A stretch of 64,000 nt of DNA, taken from Synechocystis sp. PCC 6714 (GTDB taxonomy: Bacteria > Cyanobacteriota > Cyanobacteriia > Cyanobacteriales > Microcystaceae). The position numbers were made by a program, and so were the translations under genes. The DNA is taken from positions 248,001-312,000 of the forward strand of contig NZ_CP007542.1 in the NCBI RefSeq assembly GCF_000478825.2. Reading direction: 5' to 3'. The notes under the pieces are model-generated. The model was not told the origin of the DNA, searched no databases, and saw only the letters and a list, made by a program, of their open reading frames with translations. Positions 45,196-55,224 of this stretch are shown here, in pieces. The stretch's first letter is position 1. Each line of letters begins with the position of its first letter.

Positions 45196-46488
45196 ATGAA
45201 CCAACCTCCCCGCCCCTCTGTCCCCCCATTGCCTCCGCTCCCTAATAATCCCGCCGGGCGACCTGCGCCTTCCATCCGCCAGGAGAGTATGGCCCCAGAA
45301 ACGCAGTTTATCCCCGCCCCCCCCAGCATTGGCCAGCCCCAACCGCAACATCGTCCCCCTACGACCACTAGTAATTTACCCACCAGTCCACCAGCGCCAA
45401 GCCATGCCAACCTAGGGCGATCGCCAGGGCAACCAAGTCTGGAGGAGTTGATTCGCAATGCCTTTGACCAAGGTTTTTCCGACGTTCATTTGGGGATAGG
45501 GGAAGTGCCTCGCATGCGGGATCGGGGAGAAATGGTGCCCCTCCGCTATGAACCAACGGACCAGCAAACCTTTATGAGTTGGCTACGGGAAATTCTCACT
45601 GAGGATGAAATCCAACGGTTCAAACGGGAACTCGAATTTGACGGAGCAAAACAGTACGATTTTGCCAGGATTCGGATTAATGTGTTGGAGAGCTTGTTAG
45701 GCTCCGCCATGGTGCTGAGGTTAATTCCCCTAAAGATTTTGACCCTGGAACAGTTACGGTTGCCGGACATTCTCCGGACGGTGTCCAATTCCCACAAAGG
45801 ATTAATTCTGGTAACGGGGCCCACCGGTTCCGGTAAATCCACCACTATGGCTGCCATGGTGGACTACATCAACAAGGAGCACGCCAAACACATTATTTCC
45901 ATTGAGGATCCGATTGAATTTGTGCACCAAAGTCGCCGATCATTGATTCGCCAAAGGGAAGTGGGCATGCACACCCTGGAATTTGATAACGCCCTCAAAG
46001 CTTCTTTACGGGAAGACCCGGACATCATCCTGATCGGGGAAATGCGGGACCGGAGCACGGTCAATACTGCCCTCAAAGCCGCCCAAACCGGTCACTTAGT
46101 CATGGGCACTCTCCACACCAACAGCGCCATTAAAACCCTGGAAAGGATTTTGACCCTCTACACGGCGGAGGAACAACCGGCCATGCGGACGGCGATCGCC
46201 GAATCGTTAGTTGCCATCATCGCCCAAGGTTTGTGTCGTACTACTGATGGGAAACGGGCCGGCTTCCATGACATTCTCATCAATACAGAAACGGTGAAGG
46301 ATTACATTCGCCAAGGAAAGTACGATGAAATTGCTGAATTGATGGAAGATGGGGAGTACGACGGTATGATAACTGCAAACCAATCCTTGTTTAACCTTTA
46401 TCAGGAGGGGCGTATCACCGAGGAAGTAGCGTTGGAAATGGCTCCGGTACGAAATGAAATGGCCATGCGACTGCGGGGCAGAACCTAA
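45196..46488 (+). CDS. pilT2: twitching motility ATPase PilT2
   Basis: 430 residues. A Pro-rich disordered N-terminus of about 75 residues precedes the PilT core. Walker A GPTGSGKSTT is near 208, the Asp-box and Walker B are in EDPDIILIGEMRD, and the His-box is TGHLVMGTLHTNSA. PilT retracts type IV pili by depolymerising pilin. The second PilT of Synechocystis affects phototaxis direction. The core motifs are intact, so it should be an active ATPase. It is followed four bases later by a glycosyltransferase gene, which suggests coupling of motility with surface sugars. Confidence 0.93.
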   Translation: MNQPPRPSVPPLPPLPNNPAGRPAPSIRQESMAPETQFIPAPPSIGQPQPQHRPPTTTSNLPTSPPAPSHANLGRSPGQPSLEELIRNAFDQGFSDVHLGIGEVPRMRDRGEMVPLRYEPTDQQTFMSWLREILTEDEIQRFKRELEFDGAKQYDFARIRINVLESLLGSAMVLRLIPLKILTLEQLRLPDILRTVSNSHKGLILVTGPTGSGKSTTMAAMVDYINKEHAKHIISIEDPIEFVHQSRRSLIRQREVGMHTLEFDNALKASLREDPDIILIGEMRDRSTVNTALKAAQTGHLVMGTLHTNSAIKTLERILTLYTAEEQPAMRTAIAESLVAIIAQGLCRTTDGKRAGFHDILINTETVKDYIRQGKYDEIAELMEDGEYDGMITANQSLFNLYQEGRITEEVALEMAPVRNEMAMRLRGRT

Positions 46489-46491
46489 GAG

Positions 46492-47628
46492 ATGAAGTAC
46501 GCTTTGGTCCATGAGTGGTTGACCCCAAAGGCCACGGGGGGCTCGGAATTGGTGGTGCAGGAGATTTTGCGCCATGTAACGGCGGATCTCTATGCGCTGA
46601 TTGATTTCGAGTCCACTAATCCCGACAGCTACCTCTATGGCCGTTCCATCGGTACCACCTTTTTGCAACATTTTCCCCAGGCGAAACAGGGAGTGCAAAA
46701 ATATTTGCCCCTTTTGCCCCTGGCGATCGAGCAATTGGACTTGGGGCAGTATGATGTCATCCTTTCCTCTTCCCATGCGGTGGCTAAGGGTGTGTTGACG
46801 GCTCCCCACCAAGTTCATATCTGTTATTGCCATACCCCCATGCGCTATGCCTGGGATTTAACCTTCGATTATTTAAAAGAAAGCAACATGGGTAGGGGAC
46901 TGCCGGGGATGTTAACCCGTTACCTGCTCCATCAACTGCGGCAATGGGATGTGATTTCCGCCAATCGAGTGGATTACTTTTTGGCCAATTCCCAGCACAC
47001 GGCCCGGCGTATTTGGCGTTGTTACCGGCGATCGGCCGATGTGGTCTATCCTCCGGTGAATTTAGACCGTTTTACCTACCAAGAAAAAAAAGATGATTTT
47101 TTCCTGACAGTCTGCCGTTTGGTCAGCTATAAGCAGGTAAAACTAATTGTTCAGGCTTTTAACAAGTTGCAATTGCCCTTGGTGGTGATTGGTGAAGGTC
47201 CTGATTTACCGCTCCTGCAGGAATTAGCCAAACCTAACGTGCAAATCCTCGGCTCCCAACCCAATGCAGTGGTGGAGGATTATATGGCCCGGGCTAAGGC
47301 CTTTGTTTACGGAGCCTGTGAAGATTTTGGCATTGCTTTGGTGGAAGCCCAGGCCTGTGGCACCCCAGTAATTGCCTTTGGCCGTGGGGGAGCATTGGAA
47401 ACCGTAGTGGATTACAAAAAAAATCCCCAAACTGCCACCGGGCTTTGGTTTGATCAACAAACGGTGGAGTGTTTGGTGCAAGCGGTGGAAACTTTTTCTA
47501 ACCTTAGCCATCACATAAGTCCAGAGAACTGTTTCCTGCAAGCAAACCGTTTTTCTTCTAGAATATTTCAAACGTCATATCTGGCGTTGCTGGAAAAATA
47601 CTGTCATCAGGTTCCTCATCGGACTTAG
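46492..47628 (+). CDS. GT4-family glycosyltransferase
   Basis: 378 residues with a two-domain GT-B layout: N-terminal KYALVHEWLTPKATGGSELV, and the C-terminal nucleotide-sugar site KAFVYGACEDFGIALVEAQACG and PVIAFGRGGALETV, containing the EX7E-type acidic pair. It adds a sugar to a lipid-linked precursor for surface polysaccharide. The start lies 3 bases after pilT2 and the gene is followed 100 bases later by the sugar-phosphate transferase gene. The exact sugar is not predictable. Confidence 0.88.
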   Translation: MKYALVHEWLTPKATGGSELVVQEILRHVTADLYALIDFESTNPDSYLYGRSIGTTFLQHFPQAKQGVQKYLPLLPLAIEQLDLGQYDVILSSSHAVAKGVLTAPHQVHICYCHTPMRYAWDLTFDYLKESNMGRGLPGMLTRYLLHQLRQWDVISANRVDYFLANSQHTARRIWRCYRRSADVVYPPVNLDRFTYQEKKDDFFLTVCRLVSYKQVKLIVQAFNKLQLPLVVIGEGPDLPLLQELAKPNVQILGSQPNAVVEDYMARAKAFVYGACEDFGIALVEAQACGTPVIAFGRGGALETVVDYKKNPQTATGLWFDQQTVECLVQAVETFSNLSHHISPENCFLQANRFSSRIFQTSYLALLEKYCHQVPHRT

Positions 47629-47727
47629 TGGCGGTGGGAGTCCTCAGTTATTTAGCAAAGAATCGTAACAATTGTCGATTCAGGCTTTATGATTAGGACG
47701 ATATGGTGTGATGTGTGATGGAGTACG

Positions 47728-48459
47728 ATGACTGCTAATAGCTCACCGATCTCTGTAAAAGCCCTCCGTGCTTTGATGAGACGCGGATTTTATCCAACGG
47801 TCTCTCCGAGAAGGTATCAAGGTTCCCGCTCCAGTTCCCTCACCGGAACCGTGGCCAAAAGGGTATTCGATATCTGTTTCTCCCTGTCGGTACTGGTTCT
47901 CTGTTCCCCCCTCTATCTGGCGATCGCCCTAATGATTGCGGTCAGTTCCCCGGGGCCTATTTTCTACGTCCAAGAAAGGGTGGGGCGCAAGTTTAAAAGA
48001 TTTAAATGCATCAAATTTCGCACCATGGTTACCAATGCCGACGAGGTATTGGAAAAGCTCATGGCGGGCTGTCCCCAAACCCGGGAAGAATTTGAGAAGA
48101 ACTTCAAACTCCGCAATGATCCCCGCATCACCTGGATTGGCAAGTTTTTGCGCCTGACCAGTCTGGATGAGTTTCCTCAGTTTTGGAACGTGCTCAAGGG
48201 CGATATGAGCTTAGTTGGTCCCCGCCCCCTGGTGCCGGATGAGTTGCACAAGTACGGACGACAGATTAACCAAGTTTTGAGCATTAAGCCGGGGCTGACT
48301 GGGCTGTGGCAGGTTTCTGGCCGCAACGATATTCCCTACCCTGAGCGGGTGCAAATTGATGTTTATTACGTCTATTACCGCACCATGACACTGGATTTGC
48401 TCATCATCGCTAAAACCCTGGGCGTGATGCTGTTTCCCAATAACAACGGGGCTTATTAG
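47728..48459 (+). CDS. rfbP: undecaprenyl-phosphate sugar phosphotransferase
   Basis: 243 residues. A short N-terminal part and one membrane segment near 48-75 (FDICFSLSVLVLCSPLYLAIAL) precede the bacterial sugar transferase domain: FKCIKFRTMVTNAD, LDEFPQFWNVLKGDMSLVGP, RPLVPDE and KPGLTGLWQVSGRND. It loads the first sugar phosphate on undecaprenyl phosphate for exopolysaccharide or capsule. It is the short form of PHPT enzymes, lacking the N-terminal multi-helix region. It forms a locus with the glycosyltransferase upstream. Confidence 0.9.
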   Translation: MTANSSPISVKALRALMRRGFYPTVSPRRYQGSRSSSLTGTVAKRVFDICFSLSVLVLCSPLYLAIALMIAVSSPGPIFYVQERVGRKFKRFKCIKFRTMVTNADEVLEKLMAGCPQTREEFEKNFKLRNDPRITWIGKFLRLTSLDEFPQFWNVLKGDMSLVGPRPLVPDELHKYGRQINQVLSIKPGLTGLWQVSGRNDIPYPERVQIDVYYVYYRTMTLDLLIIAKTLGVMLFPNNNGAY

Positions 48460-48565
48460 TTTGCCACCCAAAAGATCTAGCTCTAATAATGCCTGGGATT
48501 TCGAGGGCTAGTTTGGGATGTTACTTTCGGCCCGGGCTGGATGCAATGCCACTGTCCTTAACACG

Positions 48566-49528
48566 TCAAGGCATTCTCTGTCGCAGATAGGTCAATAACT
48601 TTTCAAAATGGGCTGGCATGGGGGCGATCGCCGTAATTGTTTCCCCGCTCACCGGATGAATGAGGGAAAGCTGGTGGGCATGGAGCGCCTGGCCGGGAAG
48701 ATTGACATTGAGACTGCCGGGGGAAGTATAGAGATTATCTCCCACCAAAGGATGACCCATTTGTTTGCTGTGTACCCGAATTTGATGGGTGCGGCCCGTT
48801 TCTAACTGAAATTCTAACCAACTGTGGTTACCAATCCGCTCCAAGAGTTGCCAATGGGTGACTGCTTCCCGCCCCCCTTTTTCCAAGGGGACAATGCCCA
48901 TTTTCTGGCGATCGCCGGGGTGACGACCAATGGGTAAATTGACTGTGCCCTGCAACTCTTTCGGTGCGCCGTAAACAACTCCCCAATAAAGACGGCGGGC
49001 GGTTTTGGCTTTTAATTGGGCCTGTAAACTTTGCAGAGCCAACTCTGTTTTGGCCACGACCATAGCTCCAGTGGTATCTTTGTCCAAACGGTGGACAATG
49101 CCCGGCCTTTGCACGCCGCCAATGCCGGCTAAATCGGGACAATGGGCCAACAAAGCATTAACCACTGTGCCGTCGGGATGACCAGGGCCAGGATGCACCA
49201 CCAGCCCCGCCGGTTTGTTGATAATAATTAGTTGCTCATCTTCATACAAAATATCCAACGGAATGGCCTGGGCCACCACATCCAGAGGAACCAACTCAGG
49301 AATATTGACCACCAGGCGATCGCCAGTTTTGAGGATTAACTTTTTATCCTGACAAACTAACCCGTTCCTTTGCACCTGTCCCGACTCAATTAATTTCTGA
49401 CAGCGGGAACGGGAAAACTCTGGTAACTGTTCCGCCAACCATTTATCCAGGCGATCGCCATTGTCATTAACAATCAACCCCTGATAGGGATCCAAATCCG
49501 TAACCTCTTCAATAATTTGCTCAACCAT
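48566..49528 (-). CDS. RluA/RluD-family pseudouridine synthase
   Basis: 320 residues: an N-terminal S4 RNA-binding domain (about 23-85, RLDKWLAEQLPEFSRSRCQK), then the catalytic domain with GIVHRLDKDTTGAMVVAK containing the nucleophilic Asp, and the end part HQIRVHSKQMGHPLVGD. It isomerises uridines in 23S rRNA; RluD-type is likely from the S4 domain and length. Its start abuts the DUF2237 gene stop, so both are on one transcript. Confidence 0.92.
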   Translation of the reverse strand: MVEQIIEEVTDLDPYQGLIVNDNGDRLDKWLAEQLPEFSRSRCQKLIESGQVQRNGLVCQDKKLILKTGDRLVVNIPELVPLDVVAQAIPLDILYEDEQLIIINKPAGLVVHPGPGHPDGTVVNALLAHCPDLAGIGGVQRPGIVHRLDKDTTGAMVVAKTELALQSLQAQLKAKTARRLYWGVVYGAPKELQGTVNLPIGRHPGDRQKMGIVPLEKGGREAVTHWQLLERIGNHSWLEFQLETGRTHQIRVHSKQMGHPLVGDNLYTSPGSLNVNLPGQALHAHQLSLIHPVSGETITAIAPMPAHFEKLLTYLRQRMP

Positions 49529-49930
49529 TTATTCTTCCGGGGTAAATTGTCCGGGCAACGCATGGGGAATCAACGCATCCAAGCTGATCACTTCCAAGGC
49601 AGAAACATGGGTGGCATTCAAATCCACCAACGGAGCCATACCCGCATCCTTTGCTTCCTGCCAGCGGGCCGCACATAAACACCATTTGTCCCCTGGTTTT
49701 AACCCCGGAAATTGGTAGGCCGGTTGGGGCGTGGAAAGATCGTTGCCCCGGGCCTTGGAAAACTGCAAAAATTCCGCCGTCACCTGGGCACAAACCACAT
49801 GGCGGCCGAAATCCGTTGGCCCCGTTTGGCAATAACCATTGCGGTAAAACCCCGTCAAAGGCGACTTACAGCAACATTTAAGGTCACCGCCCAACACGTT
49901 CTTATCCCGGGAATCCTGGAGAGTAGTCAT
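49529..49930 (-). CDS. DUF2237 family protein
   Basis: 133 residues from ATG 49930 (open to 49972). The family core is seen: NVLGGDLKCCCKSPLTGFYR near 9, HVVCAQVTAEFLQFSKARGN, and PGDKWCLCAARWQEA. Five cysteines in conserved places suggest metal or redox activity, but no function is proven. It ends next to the pseudouridine synthase gene start and is transcribed with it. Confidence 0.87.
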   Translation of the reverse strand: MTTLQDSRDKNVLGGDLKCCCKSPLTGFYRNGYCQTGPTDFGRHVVCAQVTAEFLQFSKARGNDLSTPQPAYQFPGLKPGDKWCLCAARWQEAKDAGMAPLVDLNATHVSALEVISLDALIPHALPGQFTPEE

Positions 49931-50065
49931 CTTGTTTAAGCAAAAATAAGAATTCCATTTAACAATCTTCACACCAAAACCATGGTAGCGCCGCCGCCAA
50001 AAAGACTAAAATGATAGGTTCGTTGCGGCAATAGTCCCGACGATGATTTTCCGTGAACAACAGCA

Positions 50066-51238
50066 ATGCTTAACCCAAACCTAGCAGAGATTGAACTCTC
50101 CCAAGACGATTACCAAAGGTATTCCCGCCACATTATTCTGCCGGAGGTGGGTCTCGATGGCCAAAAACGCATCAAGGCCGCCAGTGTACTCTGCATTGGT
50201 TCCGGGGGTCTAGGTTCCCCACTGCTACTCTATCTAGCGGCGGCGGGGGTAGGACGCATCGGTTTGGTGGATTTTGATATTGTTGACACTTCCAACCTGC
50301 AACGGCAGATTATCCACAGTACTTCCTGGGTGGGCAAGCCCAAAATCGAGTCGGCCAAGCACAGCATTCTGGAAATTAATCCTTTCTGTCAGGTGGATCT
50401 CTACGAAACCCAGATTTCTTCTGCCAATGCGTTGGAGATTATTGAACCCTACGACATTGTTATTGACGGTACGGACAATTTTCCCACCCGTTATCTAACC
50501 AACGATGCCTGTGTGCTGTTGAATAAACCCAACGTTTACGGCTCCATTTTCCGTTTTGAAGGGCAAGCCACAGTATTTAATTATCAGGGCGGTCCCAACT
50601 ATCGAGATCTGTATCCCGAACCCCCGCCGCCGGGTATGGTTCCTTCCTGTGCTGAAGGGGGAGTTCTCGGTGTTTTGCCGGGCATTGTCGGCACGATCCA
50701 AGCAACGGAAGCATTGAAGATTATTTTGGGAGCCCCCAACACCCTCAGCGGTCGTCTGCTGCTGTTCAACGCTTGGGAAATGAAATTCCGGGAATTGAAA
50801 CTGCGCCCTAATCCTGAGAGGCCGGTCATTGAAAAGTTAATTGATTATGACCAATTCTGCGGTATTCCCCAAGCTAAAGCCGCGGAAGCTGCCGATGCCC
50901 AAGCTTTGCCGGAAATGAGTGTTACCGAGCTAAAAGCTTTACTGGATAGTGATGCCAATGATTACGTTCTGATTGATGTCCGCAATCCCAATGAGTATGA
51001 TATTGCCCGCATTCCAGGGGCAGTGTTAATTCCCTTACCGGACATTGAAGAAGGCCCCGGGGTGGAGAAAGTGCGGGAATTGGTCAACGGTCACCGCCTC
51101 ATTGCCCATTGTAAACTGGGGGGACGTTCTGCTAAGGCACTGACTATCCTCAAGCAAGCTGGCATTGAAGGCATCAATGTTAAGGGGGGTATCACTGCTT
51201 GGAGTCGGGAAGTGGATCCCAGCGTGACCGAATACTAG
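50066..51238 (+). CDS. moeB: MoeB/ThiF-type E1-like adenylyltransferase with rhodanese domain
   Basis: 390 residues. The E1-like domain (about 10-250) has YSRHIILPEVGLDGQKRI, the ATP loop GSGGLGSPLLLYLAAAG, DGTDNFPTRYL and PSCAEGGVLGVLPG. The C-terminal rhodanese domain (about 283-388) has the active-site loop AHCKLGGRSAKAL with Cys as sulfur carrier. Such fusions adenylate small carrier proteins (MoaD, ThiS) and may load sulfur on them for molybdopterin or thiamine synthesis. Starts at ATG 50066. Confidence 0.93.
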   Translation: MLNPNLAEIELSQDDYQRYSRHIILPEVGLDGQKRIKAASVLCIGSGGLGSPLLLYLAAAGVGRIGLVDFDIVDTSNLQRQIIHSTSWVGKPKIESAKHSILEINPFCQVDLYETQISSANALEIIEPYDIVIDGTDNFPTRYLTNDACVLLNKPNVYGSIFRFEGQATVFNYQGGPNYRDLYPEPPPPGMVPSCAEGGVLGVLPGIVGTIQATEALKIILGAPNTLSGRLLLFNAWEMKFRELKLRPNPERPVIEKLIDYDQFCGIPQAKAAEAADAQALPEMSVTELKALLDSDANDYVLIDVRNPNEYDIARIPGAVLIPLPDIEEGPGVEKVRELVNGHRLIAHCKLGGRSAKALTILKQAGIEGINVKGGITAWSREVDPSVTEY

Positions 51239-51403
51239 GTCTATTTTGCTGTATTTGCAGCCGAAAGGGGGATAAAGCAAAGAGTTGAAACGAAAATTGA
51301 GCAAAATGGTCTTCCATAGCTCATATTGGGGGTGGGACAAAACAAATTTTGCCCACATAACCGATGTTGGCTTCTCTGTTCTCGTTTCTCCGCTTTTGAC
51401 CCC

Positions 51404-53413
51404 ATGAATCCCCATGAAATTGCCCTTACCCTACAAAAAGGACTCAAGGCCCTACAAAATCAGCAATATGAACTGGCGATCGAAGCTCTAGAAATGGTTT
51501 GTCGCCAGGTGCCTAACCAGAAATCACCGGAATTTCTCAAAGCCCAAATGGCGCTGGTCCGTGCTTACCGAGCTTTAGGTAAATTTAACCAATCTCGGGA
51601 ATTATGCGAATACTTAACCCAGCATCCCAACCTAGAGGTACAAAATTGGGCCAAGACAATGATGCTGATGCTCCTTAAACAGGAAAATGGGAGTGAAGGG
51701 GAAGCGGATGAGGATGTGCTCTCCACTGATTTAAAGGCCGGCCGGGCGGAAAATAATCGGGTTAAGGTGGCCCTACCTAGGGTTGCGGATAGTTTGCCAT
51801 TTATTTTTGGGACTGGTTTATTTATTCCTCTATTGACCACATCTGTGCTCTTTATCCCCTTAGTGTGGTGGTTAGTGGGGCAACCATGGCAAAACATTTT
51901 GCTAATCAGTCTAGGGCTGGGGATTTTGGTCAATTGTCTGGCCTTGTTTTACAGCACCCCTGTCATAGATTTAATTAATCGACGTATTTACGGCACTGAA
52001 TGGGTAAACCTAGGGGCAGTGCAGAAGTACAGTCCGGAGGCGGGGGAACTGATGTTGCGGGTGGCCCGAGCTCAAACTTTCCCCATTCCCAAATTAGGCA
52101 TTATTCCCGATAATCGTCCGGTTATGTTTACCTACGGCGTGCAGCAAAAAAACACACGCATTGTAATTAGCCAGGGAATTTTTCGTTACCTAAGTGCGGA
52201 GGAGATTGCCACCCTGTTTGGCCATGAGTTAGCCCATATTGTTCGTTGGGATTGTGCCCTGTTGACCTGTATGGCGGGATGGGGTCAATTGTTCTATTGG
52301 TGGTACTGTGAATTGCAAACACTCCGGAGCTCTTGGCCGGCGATCGCCAAAATTTTGATTGCTCCCTTGGTTTGGGTTTGTTTGGCCGTGTTTCGTTTTA
52401 ATCAGATGGCCAACCGTTACTTAGCTAGAACCAGGGAATATTACGCCGACCATTTTGCCGTCAACTACACGGGTAATCCCAATGCCTTAATCCGAGCTTT
52501 AGTTAAAATGACCAGGGCCTTAGTGAAGCAGGAAAGACAAGCGGAGAGACCGGCTTTGTTTTTAGAGGGCATGCGTAATTTTGCCAACTACGATGCCTAT
52601 ACTGCGGCGGCTTGTGAACGGGGAGAAAGATTTGACCCAAGGATGGTGGGCAATTTGCTCCTCTGGGATTGGGGTAGTCCCTGGCGGGGCATTATTACGG
52701 GCTGTAGTTCCCATCCCCTTTTGGGCAAACGACTCCAGGTATTGAGCCATTATGCTGAACAGCTAGACCTGGATACGGAATATAATCTTGTGCTCAGCCG
52801 TCGGCAAATTTCCCTGGAAGAAGCAAAAAAAAGAACTTTCTCGTTTTACTTGGAAGTGTTTATTTGGCTATTGCCCATCTGGTGTGCTTTGGCGTTAGGG
52901 TGGTGGACTCAACAGGAAAACCCTATTTTTAAACTACATCTGCACCAAGCCATATTGATAGGCCTAGGGGCAGGCATTTTACTCCGCACCACCTGGCAGA
53001 GTTTGGGGCAAAGAAAAGTGGCCGCCCCCACCGTGCTGAGTCTGCTTAGCGATCCCAATTTAAGCCCTATTTGGGGAACTCAAGTAAATTGGCAAGGCAA
53101 GTTGCGTTTGGTGCAGGCCAGCATTTGGAGAGCTCCCAGATTATATTTCCATGACCGCACTGGGGTAATTCCGGTACGCTACCCTGGCTGGACTCGATTG
53201 TTACCGCCCTTCCGTTCCCTCCGGATCCGCCTAGAGGCGATCGCCTTGGGACCAGTAAAAGTCAGCGGCATGGTGGTGCGGGGTTTATCGCCTCAATTGC
53301 AAATTGTCACTGTAACCAATGAAGGGGACGAAATGTTGATTGGCTATCCCCTATTTCTGTCCTGGACAGGGGGGGGACTATTGCTTTTACTGGGTATTCT
53401 GCTCAAGGGTTAA
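51404..53413 (+). CDS. M48-family membrane zinc metallopeptidase with TPR-like N-terminus
   Basis: 669 residues from ATG 51404. An N-terminal helical TPR-like part (about 1-100, LQKGLKALQNQQYELAIEAL) and two membrane helices (about 128-185) precede the M48 peptidase domain. That domain has the zinc motif HELAH near 274 and a later Glu in RTREYYADHFAVNYTG. Two more helices lie near 480-535, followed by a beta-rich C-terminal domain. Related to HtpX/Ste24 proteases of membrane-protein quality control. The arrangement with TPR-like region is typical for cyanobacterial members. The upstream frame to 51326 is probably non-coding. Confidence 0.85.
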   Translation: MNPHEIALTLQKGLKALQNQQYELAIEALEMVCRQVPNQKSPEFLKAQMALVRAYRALGKFNQSRELCEYLTQHPNLEVQNWAKTMMLMLLKQENGSEGEADEDVLSTDLKAGRAENNRVKVALPRVADSLPFIFGTGLFIPLLTTSVLFIPLVWWLVGQPWQNILLISLGLGILVNCLALFYSTPVIDLINRRIYGTEWVNLGAVQKYSPEAGELMLRVARAQTFPIPKLGIIPDNRPVMFTYGVQQKNTRIVISQGIFRYLSAEEIATLFGHELAHIVRWDCALLTCMAGWGQLFYWWYCELQTLRSSWPAIAKILIAPLVWVCLAVFRFNQMANRYLARTREYYADHFAVNYTGNPNALIRALVKMTRALVKQERQAERPALFLEGMRNFANYDAYTAAACERGERFDPRMVGNLLLWDWGSPWRGIITGCSSHPLLGKRLQVLSHYAEQLDLDTEYNLVLSRRQISLEEAKKRTFSFYLEVFIWLLPIWCALALGWWTQQENPIFKLHLHQAILIGLGAGILLRTTWQSLGQRKVAAPTVLSLLSDPNLSPIWGTQVNWQGKLRLVQASIWRAPRLYFHDRTGVIPVRYPGWTRLLPPFRSLRIRLEAIALGPVKVSGMVVRGLSPQLQIVTVTNEGDEMLIGYPLFLSWTGGGLLLLLGILLKG

Positions 53414-53550
53414 ACCCCATTGTGGGCTTTGGCCAATGGCGAGAACGGAACTAACCCCTAACCATCCCCAGTCAAGGGAACTGATTCGGTTGGCATTGGA
53501 TCCTGTGTCACAGTTTCCAGTTAGTTTTTGCATTGCAAGGAGAAATTAAG

Positions 53551-54954
53551 TTGCGTTTTGCTTCCATTTTGGCCCTGGCTCTCCCCCTTAATCTAGTGGC
53601 CACTGCCCTTACTGCTGCCCCTTTAACTAATGGGGAATGTTTACTTTTGGCCCAGGCAAGTCAACGGAGAAATATTGGTTCCGTCGGCGCACCGGGCGCT
53701 AGGGGTCAAGACGGCCAGGATGGAACCGACACCGACAACCTGACAGTTTTTAGCGATGGTTCTCCCATGACCTTGAATTTAGCTGGTAGGGATGGGGCAC
53801 CAGGAACTCCGGGTGGAGAGGGTTCCCCAGCTAATTGCCCTGCCCTGGACACTAGTCAAAGGCAAGATATACAAATGGCCAATGGCAGTGACGGTGGGGA
53901 TGGGGGCAATGGTGGCAATGGTGGTAATGGCGGCTCCATCACCATTTACACCCGTAATCTCAATAGCCTGAATCAAATTTTTGTCGGGGCCGCTGGGGGT
54001 AAAGGGGGGACTCCTGGGGTGGGGGGAGCTGGGGGCAAAGCCTGCCAATGTAGCCAACCCTATTGGACAGTGGAAAATTGTTCGGGTCGTCCGGGGGATA
54101 GTGGTTACCGTTGCTCCACTGAAGAATTCCGTTGTTTCAATGGTCTGAATGGCCGAGAAGGGCGATCGGGCATTGCCGGGCAAGATGGTTTACCTGGACG
54201 TTTGACGGTGCTCAATTTAGACCGGCCTTTGGAACCGGATCGTCCCGGCACCGCGGTCAGCTTAGATGTACTGAAAAATCAGGGCTTCAATCTTTCTAAA
54301 AACATTTGGGAAACCCGCACTGGAGCGGCTCAGTTGTTAGCGCCTGGTTCCGTCATTGCCGATGAATATTTAGTTTTGTTAGACCGCATAGAAAGATCTT
54401 TTCTGGTGGTGTGGAATGCGCCCCAACCCTTTGAGCGTTTTGCCAACACCAATGTGAGTTTAACTTTAACGGAAGATAACCAAATTGCGGCGGAATTACC
54501 GAGCAATTTATGGCTAGAAGGCACTACTCAACAGAGAAATAATGTTACCGAATTTGTTGTTTATAATGCTATGTGGGAAGGGGATGCCACCAGTTTAGGG
54601 CGCTTAACGTTGTCGGGCAGTGGTGATAATTTACAACTTTCTTTGGTGGATGAAGCTAACCAATCCAATTTAATGGCCACTAAATTCAAATTAAGGTATA
54701 GAATTACCAACGAAGATCCTCGTTTTCGTCCTCCTTCCACTTACAGTTTGCGCTATGAAGGTGAAATTGAGGACGATTTAGTAACCATTAACGGCAATGA
54801 ATTTACAATTAATATTGGTCAATTGCCTATTCCTCCCAAGGATTTACAGCCAGGCACAGGGGTAGAAATTGAATTGATGGCAGAAAGAACTTTTTCTGGC
54901 AATACCGCTGAGCAAAAGTTAACTATCCGGGATTTAATTCGGGGCAGAAATTAA
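53551..54954 (+). CDS. exported Gly-rich collagen-like protein
   Basis: 467 residues from TTG 53551, chosen because AAGGAG stands eight bases before it. A signal peptide (FASILALALPLNLVATALTA) is followed by a Gly-rich region about 50-230 with collagen-like Gly-X-Y runs (GAPGARGQDGQDGTD, GRDGAPGTPGGEG, GGNGGNGGNGG, GREGRSGIAGQDGLPG). A Cys-rich insert (CQCSQPYW, CSGRPGDSGYRC) sits in it, then a beta-rich C-terminal domain. It is probably an extracellular or envelope structural protein. I do not know the C-terminal domain. Confidence 0.78.
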   Translation: MRFASILALALPLNLVATALTAAPLTNGECLLLAQASQRRNIGSVGAPGARGQDGQDGTDTDNLTVFSDGSPMTLNLAGRDGAPGTPGGEGSPANCPALDTSQRQDIQMANGSDGGDGGNGGNGGNGGSITIYTRNLNSLNQIFVGAAGGKGGTPGVGGAGGKACQCSQPYWTVENCSGRPGDSGYRCSTEEFRCFNGLNGREGRSGIAGQDGLPGRLTVLNLDRPLEPDRPGTAVSLDVLKNQGFNLSKNIWETRTGAAQLLAPGSVIADEYLVLLDRIERSFLVVWNAPQPFERFANTNVSLTLTEDNQIAAELPSNLWLEGTTQQRNNVTEFVVYNAMWEGDATSLGRLTLSGSGDNLQLSLVDEANQSNLMATKFKLRYRITNEDPRFRPPSTYSLRYEGEIEDDLVTINGNEFTINIGQLPIPPKDLQPGTGVEIELMAERTFSGNTAEQKLTIRDLIRGRN

Positions 54955-54983
54955 GAGGGTGTCTGCGAAGTTTTAGTTTTCCC
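54954..54983 (+). repeat. dispersed G/C-run repeat, copy B
   Basis: AGAGGGTGTCTGCGAAGTTT then TAGTTTTCCC, directly overlapping the stop of the collagen-like gene. It matches minus-strand 31065-31093 at about 25 of 29 positions. It is followed by G and C runs around GGGGATTCCCCCCC. The remaining sequence to the mobile element at 55133 has no gene. Confidence 0.5.
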
Positions 54984-55224
54984 TAAAGCGACAGCGATAA
55001 CGGGGGATTTTGGGGATTCCCCCCCAAGTTGGGGAGAACAAATAAAAATTTATCAATATCACTAGGGTGTACTCATTTAACGCAAACGAGATCTAAAGAA
55101 AATTGTATTGGTTACACTAAACCTTTCTCTGCTATAGTTGATTTATAGCCAACTGAAATAAGAGTGGGGCGGAAAGTGTGTATAATGCTATATTATAAAT
55201 AATGACTAAACTAATAAGCAACTT

